Source: a virus
Reading direction: 5' to 3' (one strand)
Virus record (IMG/VR): IMGVR_UViG_3300009537_004351
Location: 1 to 41,630 of that record
DNA length: 41,630 bases
Below are positions 1 to 7,490 of the stretch, in pieces. The notes below the pieces were generated by a model. That model saw only the letters and a program-made list of their open reading frames with translations. It was not told where the DNA came from and did not search any database. Position 1 is the stretch's first letter. The number at the start of each line of letters is the position of its first letter. Both the position numbers and the translations under genes were made by a program.

Positions 1-363
1 ATGAATAGAAGAGAGTTTTTTGAAAAGATAATTAGTACTGTATTAGTAATTCCTAACATACCTACTGAAAGTTTACTAGATAAATTTTTCAAGTGGGTTA
101 ACAGTTTTAAAAAACGTTCACTAAAATTTGATAGAATAACAATTCCTAATGTAAGAAGGACTTATCCACCCCTAATTGCTGATAAGCTAGTAAGTGTTCG
201 ACCAATGTTACAACCAACTGGATTGGTTTATTATTTAAGACACAAATATGTAAGGACTCTTAGATTCAAAGATTTTATAGAAAGGGAAATCAATGGGAAC
301 AATGGACGTGGCAATCGTGATGGGAAGCAAGAGCGATCTTCATGCTGTTTCACCTGCGGCTAG
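1..363 (+). CDS. Short protein with a gp23-like capsid motif, probably 3'-truncated
   Basis: 120 residues. Residues 50-80 (NVRRTYPPLIADKLVSVRPM, then QPTGLVYYLR) resemble the conserved N-terminal stretch of T4-like gp23 major capsid proteins, where a V-R-R-x-x-P-x-L-I-A segment precedes a V-x-P-M-x-x-P-T-G motif. A full gp23 has around 500 residues, so this is only a short piece. The reading frame continues 70 bases into purE in another frame, and its last 23 residues (Asn/Gly/Arg, then Cys-rich) look like out-of-frame purE. It may be a remnant cut by arrival of purE, or a genuine short capsid-related protein. The ATG sits at base 1 of the window, so an upstream extension cannot be excluded. 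The motif is seen; the relationship to gp23 is recalled from family knowledge, not searched. Confidence 0.55.
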   Translation: MNRREFFEKIISTVLVIPNIPTESLLDKFFKWVNSFKKRSLKFDRITIPNVRRTYPPLIADKLVSVRPMLQPTGLVYYLRHKYVRTLRFKDFIEREINGNNGRGNRDGKQERSSCCFTCG

Positions 364-787
364 GACTCTCGCTGCACTTGGTCTTACAGTGATGGTAAAG
401 ATATTGAGTGCTCATCGCACTCCAGATATACTAGATGAGTTCATTAAAGAGTGTGAAAAAAGCGAAATTAAGGTTTATATTGCCGCTGCGGGCGGTGCTG
501 CTCACTTGGCTGGCACTATCGCCGCAAAGACTGTAAGACCAGTGATAGGTATTCCAGTCAAAACAGACCTTGGTGGTCTCGATTCACTGCTATCAACTGT
601 TCAGATGCCAAGTGGTGTGCCTGTTGCCACAGTCGCAGTCAACGGAGCTAAAAATGCCGCTTTATTGGCAGCACAAATGATAGCAATTAGTAATCCAGAA
701 TTAACTTTACAACTCTCTAATCTTCGTGCTGAACAACGGCAGGAAGTAATTGATTCTAATGAGGTTTTAGGAGAATATCACTTGTGA
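293..787 (+). CDS. purE: N5-carboxyaminoimidazole ribonucleotide mutase PurE
   Basis: 164 residues, the normal length for class I PurE, which interconverts N5-CAIR and CAIR in de novo purine synthesis. Signature motifs are GSKSD at 11-15, SAHRTP at 39-44 (catalytic His) and AAGGAAHLAG at 65-74, followed by the expected IGIPV and QMPSGVPVATVAV segments. The start at 293 follows an AAAGGG site at about 281-286; a second in-frame ATG lies at 302. Its stop overlaps the next start as GTGA at 784-787, so it is probably co-translated with the exonuclease. A phage purE is an auxiliary metabolic gene presumably supporting nucleotide supply during replication. No PurK or other purine gene is in the window; pyrB lies 7 kb away. 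Confidence 0.95.
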   Translation: MGTMDVAIVMGSKSDLHAVSPAARTLAALGLTVMVKILSAHRTPDILDEFIKECEKSEIKVYIAAAGGAAHLAGTIAAKTVRPVIGIPVKTDLGGLDSLLSTVQMPSGVPVATVAVNGAKNAALLAAQMIAISNPELTLQLSNLRAEQRQEVIDSNEVLGEYHL

Positions 788-1413
788 AATATTTGAGTGT
801 GGATATAGAAACCACAGGTGCTGATCCAAATTATTGTGATATTATTGAATTTGCAGCGGTAGCAGATGATTTAAAAAATCCACTACCGCTAGAGCAATTA
901 AAGACTTTCCAAACTTATCTGCTCAAGGAAAGATATACTGGTGAGCCCTATGCTCTTGCGATACACGCTCATATATTTCACAAAATTGCACATTGGCATG
1001 AAAATGAAATTAATATCACAAAGCAAGAAGCTTTGATGGACAATTTCTATACTTTTCTCACAACTCAGCTAGATTACAAACCAGATAAATTTGGAAGAAT
1101 TCACGTCAATGGTGCAGGAAAGAATTTCTCCAGTTTTGATTTCAGATTTCTAGAAAAACTGCCAAATTCTCATCTTGTTAAATTTCGACACAGGGTACTT
1201 GACCCTGCTATTCTTTATCTTTGCCCAGAAGATGAAGAGCTACAAAGCACTAAAGTTTGTATGCAACGTGCTGGGTTTGATTGGAATCTAATAGCAAAGA
1301 TCATAAATAAACCAGCTAATGAATGTGAGCATACTGCACTTGGAGATGCATTTGCAGTTGTCGAATTAATAAGAAGGAAATTTAAAGATGGTAGAAATGG
1401 TGGGATCAAATAA
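784..1413 (+). CDS. DEDDh-type 3'-5' exonuclease
   Basis: 209 residues with a GTG start overlapping the purE stop. It has the three exonuclease motifs of the RNase T / DnaQ superfamily: Exo I VDIETTG around Asp7-Glu9, Exo II NGAGKNFSSFDFRFL at 109-123 with Asp119, and Exo III HTALGDAFAVVEL with His183 and Asp188. The His five residues before the last Asp places it in the DEDDh subgroup. It would remove nucleotides from 3' ends of DNA or RNA. The polymerase at 14.8 kb seems to have only a degenerate exonuclease region, so this stand-alone enzyme could supply proofreading, but that link is inference. An RNA-processing (oligoribonuclease or RNase T-like) role is equally possible. Confidence 0.88.
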   Translation: MKYLSVDIETTGADPNYCDIIEFAAVADDLKNPLPLEQLKTFQTYLLKERYTGEPYALAIHAHIFHKIAHWHENEINITKQEALMDNFYTFLTTQLDYKPDKFGRIHVNGAGKNFSSFDFRFLEKLPNSHLVKFRHRVLDPAILYLCPEDEELQSTKVCMQRAGFDWNLIAKIINKPANECEHTALGDAFAVVELIRRKFKDGRNGGIK

Positions 1414-1600
1414 TTATTTTAATGAAAGTTGGGTCAAGTTAACAATTTGTGATAATTGCAAGATTGTTGGATTATCTGATCCATGTCATGAATGTGGAGG
1501 TAAAATAAGAAAAGCTATGGGACGATGGGTTTGGGATAGTATACCACCTTGGTATAAATTTTGGGAAGAAGGTAAAGGGCATTGGGAAATTAAACAATAG
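1388..1600 (+). CDS. Small zinc-ribbon-like protein
   Basis: 70 residues. Two Cys pairs, CDNC and CHEC separated by eight residues (21-36), form a likely zinc knuckle, followed by a basic stretch and a Trp-rich C-terminus. The start lies inside the end of the exonuclease gene (26-base overlap) and is preceded by GAAGGAAA at a suitable distance, which supports translation as the last gene of the purE-exonuclease run. It converges with the minus-strand gene that ends at 1590. Function unknown; comparable small zinc ribbons bind nucleic acid or proteins. Confidence 0.6.
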   Translation: MVEMVGSNNYFNESWVKLTICDNCKIVGLSDPCHECGGKIRKAMGRWVWDSIPPWYKFWEEGKGHWEIKQ

Positions 1601-1811
1601 TTTGCTTAACAACTTGAAGTAAAGGGGTGTGTTTAACTAAATAAGCATCAGTGCCATTCACAATTACAAATTCTTTTTTTAAATTATTATCAACTATAAT
1701 TTCTTCCATCTGCTGTCTTAACTGTTCAGCTTCATAATTCAAATCACTGATCTCAGAAGCAATTTCATCTAAACGAATTGCTGCTGCTTTTAAGTCATCT
1801 TGATATGCCAT
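1590..1811 (-). CDS. Small coiled-coil hypothetical protein
   Basis: 73 residues. Residues 5-40 form a regular charged heptad-like helix rich in Ile, Leu, Glu and Gln, probably a coiled coil, followed by a short beta-like segment (EFVIVNGTDAYLV). It is the last gene of a minus-strand run read 2864 to 1590; its ATG shares a base with the stop of the preceding gene at 1811, which argues that it is translated. No recognised family. Confidence 0.6.
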   Translation of the reverse strand: MAYQDDLKAAAIRLDEIASEISDLNYEAEQLRQQMEEIIVDNNLKKEFVIVNGTDAYLVKHTPLLQVVKQTIV

Positions 1812-2122
1812 TATAATACTATATTTTCAAATTTAAATTTTCCGTTAACTTTTTCACCCCACCGTACAGATTTTTGTTTATATTTCCTTCCTAGCCTAAT
1901 CAAATCATTTTTCTTGATATTAAAAACAACAAAAGATAGTTCCTTCATGTTGTTATACTCACCTCGCATCTTCTTGGCAATCAAACCAAGAGCCTTTATA
2001 TCATCTGCCAATTTTAAATTCAAAAAAGCATTTACTTCTGGCTTGATTTTCTTACCATTGGGATTGTGAGCAGTGATCACTCCAATACTTTTGTGTGGAT
2101 TCATAAACTCCTTAAAACGCAT
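1811..2122 (-). CDS. DUF3293-like protein
   Basis: 103 residues. The order of motifs matches the DUF3293 family as I know it: an ITAHNP segment at about 17-22, an Asn before a long helix (EVNAFLNLKLADDI), a G-E-Y-x-x-x-K-E-L-S-F-V-V segment, and a closing LGRKYKQKSVRWGE. Family function is unknown. The N-terminus MRFKEFMNPH resembles the short M-x-F-x-x-(W/F) leaders on several other proteins of this arm. The start overlaps the end of the peptidase gene by 11 bases, so it belongs to the same transcript. Confidence 0.65.
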   Translation of the reverse strand: MRFKEFMNPHKSIGVITAHNPNGKKIKPEVNAFLNLKLADDIKALGLIAKKMRGEYNNMKELSFVVFNIKKNDLIRLGRKYKQKSVRWGEKVNGKFKFENIVL

Positions 2123-2864
2123 GAATCACCAATTTCATCACATCACAGTTAAATTTAGCTCTTCTTGAAAGCGGATGCTTTCCAGGGCTCTCAGTTGTTA
2201 TATAAGGTATATTTTTTTCAAGCAATATTTTATCCTCAATAGTACCACGTACAACATGAGGTAGAGGAATTAATCCATCTACGACTTTATCTCCATATAA
2301 TTCTCCTTCCACTGGCTTTCTAGTTTCACGATTAAATATAGGGAAGAACTTCCTAGCGAGTTCTTTTATATCTTCTGCTATCTGCTTGTGGTGTGAGTAA
2401 TAGCAATAGAAAGATTTTAAGTCAGGGTCTTCATGCAAAGTGTGAAACACTTCTGCTTCATCATTTTGTAGCATTTCCCACAGGCACTTACATTCACCTT
2501 CAAGCTTATTCTTCATAAAATTTCTATTAATATCTATTCTGTCCTTATTTTCTCTAGTTTTTAATTCAAAACCAGAAGGATTAGCAATTGGCATTATAAT
2601 TATACGTTTATCATCGGGGATTTTAATTTTATCTCTTAAAAACTTAAGGATACCATACGGACCACCAGGCTCATCGCCATGTATTCCACTAACAAAAATA
2701 GCTGTACGTTCACCATGAGGATTTATGACAATTCTCATGATTTCGTAGCCGTCATCCATGCTTATCTCTTCAATATCTCCATATCCTTTAGCACTTTCAA
2801 TTAAATTCTTCCTAAAATCTTCGTAATCTTTCTTATTGGCAAGCGAATTAAATTTGTTTACCAT
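2112..2864 (-). CDS. M14-type zinc carboxypeptidase / AstE-AspA-like hydrolase
   Basis: 250 residues. Zinc and catalytic motifs of the M14 / succinylglutamate desuccinylase-aspartoacylase fold are visible: SGIHGDEPGG (His62, Glu65), DINRNF at 111-116, HTLHED around 141-146 as third metal His, and ITTESPG with Glu225 as likely catalytic residue. Such enzymes release a C-terminal amino acid or acyl group; phage members could trim peptidoglycan peptides or modify small metabolites, but the substrate cannot be read from sequence. First gene of a three-gene minus-strand run. No Shine-Dalgarno precedes the ATG; instead a TATATAT box lies eight bases upstream. Confidence 0.82.
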   Translation of the reverse strand: MVNKFNSLANKKDYEDFRKNLIESAKGYGDIEEISMDDGYEIMRIVINPHGERTAIFVSGIHGDEPGGPYGILKFLRDKIKIPDDKRIIIMPIANPSGFELKTRENKDRIDINRNFMKNKLEGECKCLWEMLQNDEAEVFHTLHEDPDLKSFYCYYSHHKQIAEDIKELARKFFPIFNRETRKPVEGELYGDKVVDGLIPLPHVVRGTIEDKILLEKNIPYITTESPGKHPLSRRAKFNCDVMKLVIHAF

Positions 2865-2872
2865 TGTGCAAA

Positions 2873-2879
2873 TATATAT
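2873..2879 (-). promoter_or_regulatory. TATATAT box 8 nt before a minus-strand start
   Basis: Read on the minus strand the bases give GATATATATTTGCACA and then the ATG of the M14-type gene. There is no purine-rich ribosome site. The box resembles a -10 element or a T4-late-type TATAAATA box so close that the transcript would begin at or next to the start codon. Inference from sequence position; one of several similar sites in this arm. Confidence 0.45.
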
Positions 2880-2920
2880 CTATAATGGACAAGAAAACCT
2901 AATTTTGATAAACTCTGTAT

Positions 2921-4345
2921 ATGGACCAAATTGAAGTAAGTAATGATTATAGCTATTTAGTAACCAATAATTCAGAACTTAAAGAAAAACTCTGGAAATT
3001 ACTAAGGTTTAGGAACCGAAATTATTATCACACAAGGCTTTATAAACAGGGAATTTGGGATGGTTACACCAATTTCTTTGACAAAAAAACAGGGAAGTTT
3101 CTGAGTGGTTTGTTGCCAGAAATTGAATTTATTTTAAAGCACTTTAAAGTAGATTATACATTAAAAGACGGCAGACCTAACATCAGTTTATTATATAAAA
3201 ATATTGACAATCAATTTCTTAATAAGTGGCTTCCAAAGGGAGAAAAGCCAATAACCTTAACAGACTATCAAGTAGATTTCATAAATCAAGCAATAAAATA
3301 TAAACGTGGAATTATTAAAGCTCCCACATCAGCAGGTAAAACTTATGTTCTTTTAGGTATCATGAAAGCATTGCCAAAGATGCCAATATTATTTCTTGGC
3401 AATCGGTTGGCAATTACGGGTCAAAACTACGATGAAATGCAAAAATGGGGATTGGAAGACGTAGGCAGGCTTGACAGTAGAAAAAAAGAACCTAATTTGA
3501 TTACTTGTGCTACAGTCCAATCTTTACATTATATTGAAAAACTTCTACCTAAATTTCAAGCTCTTCTAGTGGATGAAGTTCATATGATGATGAGTCCCAG
3601 TTGTATTAGAGCTTACAAAAAACTCAAAGGATGTTCAGTTAGAATTGGATTAAGTGCTACACCATTTAAGTTCGGTGAGAAAGATAAGGTTCAGAAATAT
3701 AGCACCAAGGGATTCTTTGGTGGCGTCTTCATGACAAAGGCGAGTGATTCTGGTGCATTGACAACCGAGTTGTTACAGAGAAGAGGTCGAATATCGAACT
3801 CAAGATGTGTCTTCTACTATATTGACGAACCACAAATTCAATATGATTTATATATGGATGCGGTAACGAATGGCATAGCTCAGTCTTGGCATTTCCATCA
3901 GATCGTCAAAAGGCTTGCTGAATCATTAAAAGGAAGAATTTTGATTTTAGTAGAAAGACTTGCTCATGGAGATGTATTAAATAGCTTAATTCCAAACTCA
4001 CTTTGGGTTCAGGGTAAAGATGACGACGATACAAGAAAATATGTAATAAATGAATTAAAGAAATCAAAGGATAAGGTGGTTGCTATTGCGACTAGGCAGA
4101 TATTTGATACAGGAATTAATGTTTATTTACATTCATTAATTAATGCCGCAGGGGGAAGTGCCTCACATCAAACCGTTCAAATGTTAGGTAGAGGGTTAAG
4201 ATTAGCAGAAGATAAAAGTATATTACATTATTACGATTTTATTTTCAGAATTAATCAATATTTAGAAAGACATTCTTATGAAAGAATTAAGACATTAAAA
4301 GAAGAAAGACACAATGTTATAATTAAGAACGAAATAGATTTTTGA
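2921..4345 (+). CDS. uvsW: UvsW-type SF2 DNA helicase
   Basis: 474 residues. An N-terminal region (1-110) with RNYYHTRLYKQGIWDG and FLSGLLPEIEF matches the accessory domain of T4 UvsW. The helicase core follows: Q-like segment LTDYQVDFINQA, Walker A APTSAGKT from residue 134, DEVH box at 218-221, motif III GLSATPF, and motif VI QMLGRGLR. In T4, UvsW drives branch migration, reverses stalled forks and ends origin-dependent initiation. Its partners UvsX, UvsY and gp32-like proteins occur at 24.9-33.1 kb. Convergent with the SET gene (23-base overlap). Confidence 0.92.
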   Translation: MDQIEVSNDYSYLVTNNSELKEKLWKLLRFRNRNYYHTRLYKQGIWDGYTNFFDKKTGKFLSGLLPEIEFILKHFKVDYTLKDGRPNISLLYKNIDNQFLNKWLPKGEKPITLTDYQVDFINQAIKYKRGIIKAPTSAGKTYVLLGIMKALPKMPILFLGNRLAITGQNYDEMQKWGLEDVGRLDSRKKEPNLITCATVQSLHYIEKLLPKFQALLVDEVHMMMSPSCIRAYKKLKGCSVRIGLSATPFKFGEKDKVQKYSTKGFFGGVFMTKASDSGALTTELLQRRGRISNSRCVFYYIDEPQIQYDLYMDAVTNGIAQSWHFHQIVKRLAESLKGRILILVERLAHGDVLNSLIPNSLWVQGKDDDDTRKYVINELKKSKDKVVAIATRQIFDTGINVYLHSLINAAGGSASHQTVQMLGRGLRLAEDKSILHYYDFIFRINQYLERHSYERIKTLKEERHNVIIKNEIDF

Positions 4346-4832
4346 GATTATACAAATCATAATTTAAAAACCTATCCCATTCGGATAGGCTTTCATTCAA
4401 AAAGTTTAAATTTTCAGAGAACTTTTTGATTTCCTTGCCTATGCTTGGTCCATAATTGCCAACAAGCTCTTCATCTGGATGAATGTCTCTTAGAAACCTG
4501 TAAATAACCTGCCCTGCGTGTTGACTTCTTTTTGGTCCAGGGGCATACTCAATACAGCAGTTTACCAACTTTTGGTCATCACTATGGTTCACCATACCAC
4601 CAAAACCCATAGGTAAAATCTTGGCATTGAACTTTGGTGAGCCAGCAAATTTGTATCTTTTTCCATAGTGAGTACATTGGTCTGTCAAGCTGTCATTTTT
4701 AACGTAGACTCCGATTACCTCTAACCAATCATCTTTCTTCAAGAATTCTTTAGCAAAGCAGCCATAACCAGCATTTGGAAGTGTTGATTCTGCGAGGTAA
4801 TACCTAAGATCGGTCTCATCTACAAACATCAT
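4323..4832 (-). CDS. SET-domain protein
   Basis: 169 residues comprising little more than one SET domain. It has the opening AGYGCFAKEFLKKDDWLEVIG pattern in part (GYGCFA at 22-27), the pseudoknot motif GGMVNHSDD at 78-86 with Asn-Cys-Cys following, and EELVGNYG at 121-128 carrying the Tyr that in family members lines the active site. SET proteins are usually protein lysine methyltransferases using S-adenosylmethionine; no pre- or post-SET cysteine cluster is present. The target is unknown; phage or host proteins are both possible. Last of three minus-strand genes whose stops and starts overlap (4829-4832 and 5086-5088). Confidence 0.85.
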   Translation of the reverse strand: MMFVDETDLRYYLAESTLPNAGYGCFAKEFLKKDDWLEVIGVYVKNDSLTDQCTHYGKRYKFAGSPKFNAKILPMGFGGMVNHSDDQKLVNCCIEYAPGPKRSQHAGQVIYRFLRDIHPDEELVGNYGPSIGKEIKKFSENLNFLNESLSEWDRFLNYDLYNLKNLFRS

Positions 4833-5086
4833 ACTTCAATAAATCCTTTCTCTATAGCATCATTTATTTCTTTTAAGGTGACTTGCTTACCCAAAAACTC
4901 AGACATAGATTTAATAAAGTGTTTTTGAATGTCGCCTACATAATTTTCTTTCATTTCAGGGTCATTCTTGATTACAAATTGGGCTTTTTTGTATTGTTCT
5001 TCGTTTAATCCCCAATCAAAAGCCTCATTATCAACAGCAAGAATTCTCATACCTTGGTGTTCATGAATGGCAATCTTTTTCCGCAT
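4829..5086 (-). CDS. Hypothetical protein between C39-like peptidase and SET gene
   Basis: 85 residues, acidic, predicted mostly helical with no Cys cluster or membrane segment. Its ATG shares a base with the stop of the C39-like gene and its stop overlaps the SET start by four bases, so it is translated from a compact three-gene transcript. Not recognised. The internal stretch DPEMKENYVGDIQKHFIKSM could be an interaction helix. Confidence 0.7.
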   Translation of the reverse strand: MRKKIAIHEHQGMRILAVDNEAFDWGLNEEQYKKAQFVIKNDPEMKENYVGDIQKHFIKSMSEFLGKQVTLKEINDAIEKGFIEV

Positions 5087-5679
5087 TAACTTATTTTAGT
5101 AGCTTTTTTTAACTTTATACCTGACTTTTTGTATCTATTTTTCCAGACTGCGATACCTAAATGATAATAATGTTTGCCATCAGCTTCTATATCATGCCAT
5201 CTTTCATTAAACTCTTTTGTAGTTAGATATCCTCGTTGCCCCAAGTCAATGGATGGGTCTTCGAAATAGAAATGATTTTTATCATAACCTATTGCAACTA
5301 CGTAATGACCACATTTAGCTTTAGGATAAGTACTTTCTCTGCCCCAAGCCTGCATGGAACATATTACAGGCATCCTTTTGTCAAGATGTATTTTTAATCT
5401 CTTTAGAGACATATTGCTTCTGAGAATTGCTTTAAGCCCTAAAGTCTTAGCTCCTTCCACAATATTTTTAGGACAAGTTCCAAGTTTATAAGTAGTATTC
5501 AACAGTTTTCTATAATCCTCTTCCTTTCTATATCCTACTTTAAAATATTTGCAAATAACATGTAATGCTGAAGCACCACAAGAATAACATTTTTGTTGTC
5601 TGATTTGTGGTAATGCTATCTTAATAGCATTTTTTGGAATTTGCTTGTTGTTTTCAAGGCAAGTTCTTGAGCACTGCAT
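5086..5679 (-). CDS. C39-like papain-fold cysteine peptidase
   Basis: 197 residues. The catalytic triad of the C39 / papain-like fold is visible: Cys34 in QQKCYSCGASALH (with an upstream Gln for the oxyanion hole), His125 in KCGHYVVAIGYD, and Asp141 in YFEDPS. The pattern of a C-G-(A/P)-A-S/A-x-x following the Cys is typical of C39-like domains. No transporter is attached and there is no signal peptide, so it is a soluble peptidase, possibly for processing a phage or host protein. First gene of a run with a small unknown and the SET protein. The start has no ribosome site; a TATATA box lies five bases upstream. Confidence 0.85.
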   Translation of the reverse strand: MQCSRTCLENNKQIPKNAIKIALPQIRQQKCYSCGASALHVICKYFKVGYRKEEDYRKLLNTTYKLGTCPKNIVEGAKTLGLKAILRSNMSLKRLKIHLDKRMPVICSMQAWGRESTYPKAKCGHYVVAIGYDKNHFYFEDPSIDLGQRGYLTTKEFNERWHDIEADGKHYYHLGIAVWKNRYKKSGIKLKKATKIS

Positions 5680-5684
5680 ACAAA

Positions 5685-5690
5685 TATATA
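5685..5690 (-). promoter_or_regulatory. TATATA box 5 nt before a minus-strand start
   Basis: On the minus strand GCGTATATATTTGT precedes the ATG of the C39-like gene directly. No Shine-Dalgarno site is seen in the 25 bases before the start. Consistent with a leaderless transcript, as for neighbouring genes. Confidence 0.45.
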
Positions 5691-5757
5691 CGCAAAAAAA
5701 ACCAGATAGAGGCTATTTTTCTACCAATTTACATTAATAGATAATATAAAAAATAGC

Positions 5758-5763
5758 TAAATA
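5758..5763 (+). promoter_or_regulatory. TAAATA box 4 nt before a plus-strand start
   Basis: The sequence AGCTAAATAAAAC leads directly into the ATG at 5768. It resembles the TATAAATA late-promoter element of T4-like phages, and a near-identical arrangement (AGATAAATAAAATAT) precedes the repeat protein at 40527. A further TATAAA lies at 5745-5750. No Shine-Dalgarno site. Confidence 0.4.
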
Positions 5764-5767
5764 AAAC

Positions 5768-6271
5768 ATGCAATTTAAACAATGGCTAGAGCAACAGTCG
5801 CCACAAGTTAGTCCCAAAGAAGGTGGAATTGGATACGGAATATACGAAGAAGAAGCATTTAAAGACTTAAGCACTCTGAAAGCCATTCAACCTTTCGTCC
5901 AAGAAATAGGTAGTAAAGTAGAACGAAATCCCCAAGCTACAGGAGAAAAAGATGATCCTAAATTTTGGAATATAAAATACATACAATTCAATCCTGCTGA
6001 TATAGATCAATTAGAAAAAATTATAAAAGCCGGAATGTGGCATGGTTGGTATTCGTTACTCTGGACACCCAAAGAAATACGGGTTATTTTTAATACGGAT
6101 ACACATAGAATACAAAACACGTCTAAACAAGCAATTCCCACTTTTGATCCCAAACATCTAGCAAACATTGAAGGTTTAGCCAAACAACATGGTCTTGATG
6201 TAGGTTATATGCAAAAGTATTTGGGAAAAGGAATAAGTGATTTTTCTAAAGCCTACAAGGTAGTTAAGTAA
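5768..6271 (+). CDS. Hypothetical protein with M-x-F-x-x-W leader
   Basis: 167 residues, soluble, no known motif. The N-terminus MQFKQWLEQQ is an amphipathic leader shared in style with proteins at 6274, 6700 and 1811; in T4 the internal head proteins carry a comparable MKTYQEF-type capsid-targeting leader. The middle contains a Trp-rich strand pair (MWHGWYSLLWTPKEIRVIF). It converges with the minus-strand gene ending at 6274 with two bases between. A virion location is only inferred from the leader. Confidence 0.75.
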   Translation: MQFKQWLEQQSPQVSPKEGGIGYGIYEEEAFKDLSTLKAIQPFVQEIGSKVERNPQATGEKDDPKFWNIKYIQFNPADIDQLEKIIKAGMWHGWYSLLWTPKEIRVIFNTDTHRIQNTSKQAIPTFDPKHLANIEGLAKQHGLDVGYMQKYLGKGISDFSKAYKVVK

Positions 6272-6273
6272 AT

Positions 6274-6681
6274 TTACAAGGTTTGAGTTCCTGTCATATC
6301 TATTTGTGGCTGAGTTTGGGGTTGAATTCTACCCAAAGGCTGTTCTGTTGGAAGTTTGCCTGGTTGACCTGGCATTTCGGCATCTCCAGTTTCATCTTGA
6401 TCTGGGATATCAGTGGGAACAATTTGATTTAACAACTGTTTAAGCATACTATGTGGATATTCGTTAATCCAACCTTCTAACTTTTCTACTTTTTCTGTGT
6501 CCAATCCCATTCGCTTTATGGCATCTATAACACGTTCCTTGCCTAGTGTGGGTTCTATTTTTTGGTAAAGTCCATCTTTTGATTTGGGATCAAGACCAAG
6601 ATTATCAAGCAATTGTTCTTTTGTTTGTCTTAATTCTTGATCTCGTCTCTGCTCAATCCAAACTTTAAAACTTTTAATCAT
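6274..6681 (-). CDS. Hypothetical protein, helical with Pro/Gln-rich tail
   Basis: 135 residues. It starts MIKSFKVWIEQRR, again the M-x(2)-F-x-x-W leader type. Residues 10-80 are charged and helical; the last 45 are rich in Pro, Gln, Thr and Gly and probably disordered. Its ATG at 6681 is only 18 bases from the divergent ATG at 6700, with one shared TATATA box between them, so the two genes must be transcribed leaderless or nearly so. Family unknown. Confidence 0.7.
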   Translation of the reverse strand: MIKSFKVWIEQRRDQELRQTKEQLLDNLGLDPKSKDGLYQKIEPTLGKERVIDAIKRMGLDTEKVEKLEGWINEYPHSMLKQLLNQIVPTDIPDQDETGDAEMPGQPGKLPTEQPLGRIQPQTQPQIDMTGTQTL

Positions 6682-6686
6682 TGTAC

Positions 6687-6694
6687 ATTATATA
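6687..6694. promoter_or_regulatory. Shared TATATA box between divergent starts 6681 and 6700
   Basis: The 18 bases between the two ATGs contain ATTATATA. Minus strand reads TATAAT, five bases, ATG at 6681; plus strand reads TATATA, five bases, ATG at 6700. No ribosome site exists in either direction. This is the clearest case of the leaderless start type of this arm. Confidence 0.5.
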
Positions 6695-6699
6695 CTAGA

Positions 6700-7485
6700 A
6701 TGAAAGATTTTAATTCTTGGCTTAAAACCGAAGTGGCTAACTTTGGATTGGAAAATATACCAACTAAGTTTAAGCCAACTCCTTATGATGATCCTGCGGC
6801 TAATCATGAAATTGAATATGTAGTTAAACAATTAGGTAAATTAAATTTAGGCTACAAATATCCAATACCAGACTTTTATTTTGGTGAAGTTCAGTGGGGG
6901 AATGCCCCAGGTGCAGTAAGAGTAGATTTTGGACCTTTTGGTGGCTTGAGGGCAGTAATAAGAAAGCGTGTTCATGATTTGTATGGGGAAAATGTGTGGA
7001 TATGTAAAAAAGTGGTGGAAGTTAAGGACAAGTATCTCAAGAATCCAGATTCGCTTATTGCCGAACTTACAGAATTTATAATTGAAACAGATCATGGAGG
7101 CTTAGACGCACCTAGCAACACTTACGAAGGTTTAGAGAGACTTACACTCAAGTTAGCAGGGCATTTGAGAAGGAATACCATACAGCAAATTTTAATATAT
7201 GAGGGCATCAGAAAGGTGGTAGAAAACAAAGACTACATTATCCATTGGGGTGCTACTGGAATGGGAAGGCAGCGACAGGACCAAAAGAGACTCGATCAAT
7301 TTACGGTTCAACTGAAATATGAACAGGATTTGGGATATATCAAAATAGCTGGAAATGAGTTAGGAGATGTAATTGGAAAGCATCGTTGGAAGTATGATCC
7401 TTCTCAATTCTTAGAATTCTTTATGCCTAGCCAAAAAGAAGATGAAGTTCTTGATAGTATTTTGGCTCATTTAAACTCTTACTAA
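6700..7485 (+). CDS. Hypothetical protein with M-x-x-F-x-x-W leader
   Basis: 261 residues from the ATG at 6700 (MKDFNSWLK). An upstream in-frame ATG at 6637 would overlap the divergent gene and destroy the leader, so 6700 is preferred. The middle holds a hydrophobic Gly-rich segment (GPFGGLRAVIRKRVHDLYG), a helix-rich region, and a WGATGMGRQRQDQKRLDQF stretch. No family recognised. It is followed after six bases by the small gene at 7491 and then pyrB, a three-gene plus-strand run. Confidence 0.78.
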   Translation: MKDFNSWLKTEVANFGLENIPTKFKPTPYDDPAANHEIEYVVKQLGKLNLGYKYPIPDFYFGEVQWGNAPGAVRVDFGPFGGLRAVIRKRVHDLYGENVWICKKVVEVKDKYLKNPDSLIAELTEFIIETDHGGLDAPSNTYEGLERLTLKLAGHLRRNTIQQILIYEGIRKVVENKDYIIHWGATGMGRQRQDQKRLDQFTVQLKYEQDLGYIKIAGNELGDVIGKHRWKYDPSQFLEFFMPSQKEDEVLDSILAHLNSY

Positions 7486-7490
7486 TCTTG

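Noticed and set aside
1800-2069. 89-residue plus-strand frame
   Set aside because: Opposite the DUF3293-like gene; the Phe/Ser/Leu-rich composition is typical of an antisense frame.
6637-6699. 21-residue N-terminal extension of the 6700 gene
   Set aside because: It would overlap the divergent gene, has no start signal, and hides the conserved leader type found at 6700.
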